From RPQJ01 sp963706535 (lineage in GTDB: Bacteria > Pseudomonadota > Gammaproteobacteria > Steroidobacterales > Steroidobacteraceae), in contig CAVPMU010000006.1 of NCBI GenBank assembly GCA_963706535.1, forward strand, positions 1-64,000: 64,000 nt of DNA, in the 5' to 3' direction. The notes under the pieces are model-generated. The model was not told where the DNA came from. It did no database searches and saw only the letters and a list, made by a program, of their open reading frames with translations. The position numbers and the translations under genes were made by a program. Below, piece by piece: positions 63,111 through 64,000 of this stretch. How positions within the stretch are numbered: position 1 is the first letter of the stretch; each line of letters starts with the position of its first letter.

Positions 63111-64000
63111 TCAGCCTGCCAGCTGCCGCGCCCCGGCGACCGTCAACGCGGACCGCTGTGCGGGCCAGAGACGCAACACCTGCCGCTCGATGCCCGCGGC
63201 GTCGAGCTCGCCCATCACCAGGGAGTCTTCGCGCGAGCCGTGCTCGATGAACCGGTCGGGAAGCCCGATGTGGTGCAGTTCGCGCTCCACGCCATGCGCG
63301 GCCAGGCATTCGCCCACCGCGCTGCCGGCGCCGCCCGCCACCGCGTTTTCCTCGATCGTCACGATGCAGGCATGGTTCGTCGCGAGGCGCAGGACGGTTT
63401 CTGCATCGAGCGGCTTCACGAACCGCATGTTGACCAGCGTCGCATCGAGGCGCTCGGCGAGCGGGACGCAGGGCGCCACCATGGTGCCGAAGGCGAGCAG
63501 CAGCAGGCCGGACTGGCCTTCGCGGCGGACCTCGGCCCGTCCCACGGGCAGGGCGGTCATCTCCTGCTGGACGGGCGTGCCCGGCCCCTGTCCTCGCGGA
63601 TAGCGCACCGCGGCCGGGCAGTCGAGCGTCACGGCCGTGTAGAGCATCTGCCGGCACTCGTTCTCGTCGGCCGGCGCCATGACCACCATGTTCGGGATGC
63701 AGCGCAGGTAGGAGAGGTCGAACGCGCCCTGGTGGGTCGCGCCGTCTCCGCCGACGAGCCCGCCCCGGTCGACCGCGAAGGTCACGGGCAGTTTCTGCAG
63801 TGCCACGTCGTGGATCAGCTGGTCGTAGGCGCGCTGCAGGAAGGTCGAGTAGATCGCCACCACCGGACGGGCGCCCTCGCAGGCCATGCCGGCGGCGAGC
63901 GTCACCGCATGCTGCTCGGCGATCGCGACGTCGTGGTAGCGCTCCGGGAATCTCTTCGAGAACTCGACGAGGCCCGAGCCCTCGCGCATCGCCGGCGTGA
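63111..64000 (-). CDS. dxs: 1-deoxy-D-xylulose-5-phosphate synthase, C-terminal part
   Basis: About 296 C-terminal residues of Dxs, the first enzyme of the MEP isoprenoid pathway; the gene continues beyond the right edge. Visible: TPAMREGSGLVEFSKRFPER, DVAIAEQHAVTLAAGMACEG, YSTFLQRAYDQLIHDVALQK, DRGGLVGGDGATHQGAFDLS and the transketolase C-terminal domain with IEENAVAGGAGSAVGE. The stop lies next to the folE2 ATG, so they are co-transcribed. Confidence 0.95.
   Translation of the reverse strand, partial: TPAMREGSGLVEFSKRFPERYHDVAIAEQHAVTLAAGMACEGARPVVAIYSTFLQRAYDQLIHDVALQKLPVTFAVDRGGLVGGDGATHQGAFDLSYLRCIPNMVVMAPADENECRQMLYTAVTLDCPAAVRYPRGQGPGTPVQQEMTALPVGRAEVRREGQSGLLLLAFGTMVAPCVPLAERLDATLVNMRFVKPLDAETVLRLATNHACIVTIEENAVAGGAGSAVGECLAAHGVERELHHIGLPDRFIEHGSREDSLVMGELDAAGIERQVLRLWPAQRSALTVAGARQLAG

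Overview
The window is high-GC DNA from a gammaproteobacterium, most likely of the broad Xanthomonadales/Nevskiales/Steroidobacter type. That reading rests on the family composition and order of the housekeeping genes (nrdR-ribD-ribE, ribBX-ribH-nusB-thiL-pgpA, folE2-dxs, purL, ettA, a type VI FHA protein and a DUF1820 gene). It is inference, because no rRNA or species marker is present.

Positions 1 to about 39,030 form a defence and mobile-element island. A complete IS21-family element (about 1-3440) sits inside jetC of a type II Wadjet (JetABC) operon running on the minus strand. An AbiEi/AbiEii toxin-antitoxin pair follows (8018-9672), then an iteron-like repeat patch and remnants of an integrative conjugative element (the tail of traD and a DUF4400 membrane gene with an internal stop). 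Next come an XRE/ImmA pair whose protease is cut short, a second nucleotidyltransferase toxin-antitoxin pair (12127-13910), and a WYL regulator. From 15478 to 26341 runs a tightly coupled but damaged operon: HTH protein, MmeI-like DNA methyltransferase, OLD-type ATPase/TOPRIM nuclease, a chimeric ORF, DUF1016 (PDDEXK) nuclease, SF2 helicase, GIY-YIG nuclease and PHP-domain ATPase. The chimera joins the N-terminus of the helicase to the C-terminus of the methyltransferase. This suggests two related methyltransferase-X-helicase cassettes collapsed into one. An IS21 remnant cuts the PHP-ATPase at its Walker A motif. The rest of the island holds a third nucleotidyltransferase TA pair (28068-30043), a Phd/PIN TA pair, and a fourth AbiE pair (31600-33189) whose toxin has lost its active site. 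This fourth pair is translationally coupled to a primase-helicase of the TOTE-conflict type and a SWIM-SNF2 helicase. IS3 and ISL3 fragments close the island.

Positions 39,040 to 64,000 are conserved chromosome with no obvious frameshifts except a missing stop at the end of ribH. In order they hold tadA, mltF (convergent), tRNA-Ser(CGA), a TagH-like FHA protein, DUF1820, purL, a DUF4145-like protein, a small membrane protein, hutH, ettA, glyA, nrdR, ribD, ribE, a reverse-strand TPR protein that splits the riboflavin genes, ribBX, ribH, nusB, thiL, pgpA, a Ser/Thr kinase with a cyclic-nucleotide-binding domain, folE2 and the 3' part of dxs. Heptamer arrays (GCGGATA/TATCCGC) and one large inverted repeat decorate the intergenic regions.

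The most notable signals are the chimeric helicase-methyltransferase gene with interchangeable middle genes, the orphaned AbiEi antitoxin heading a primase/helicase operon, and operator inverted repeats lying on promoters and start codons at several TA loci, three of them with apparently leaderless starts.
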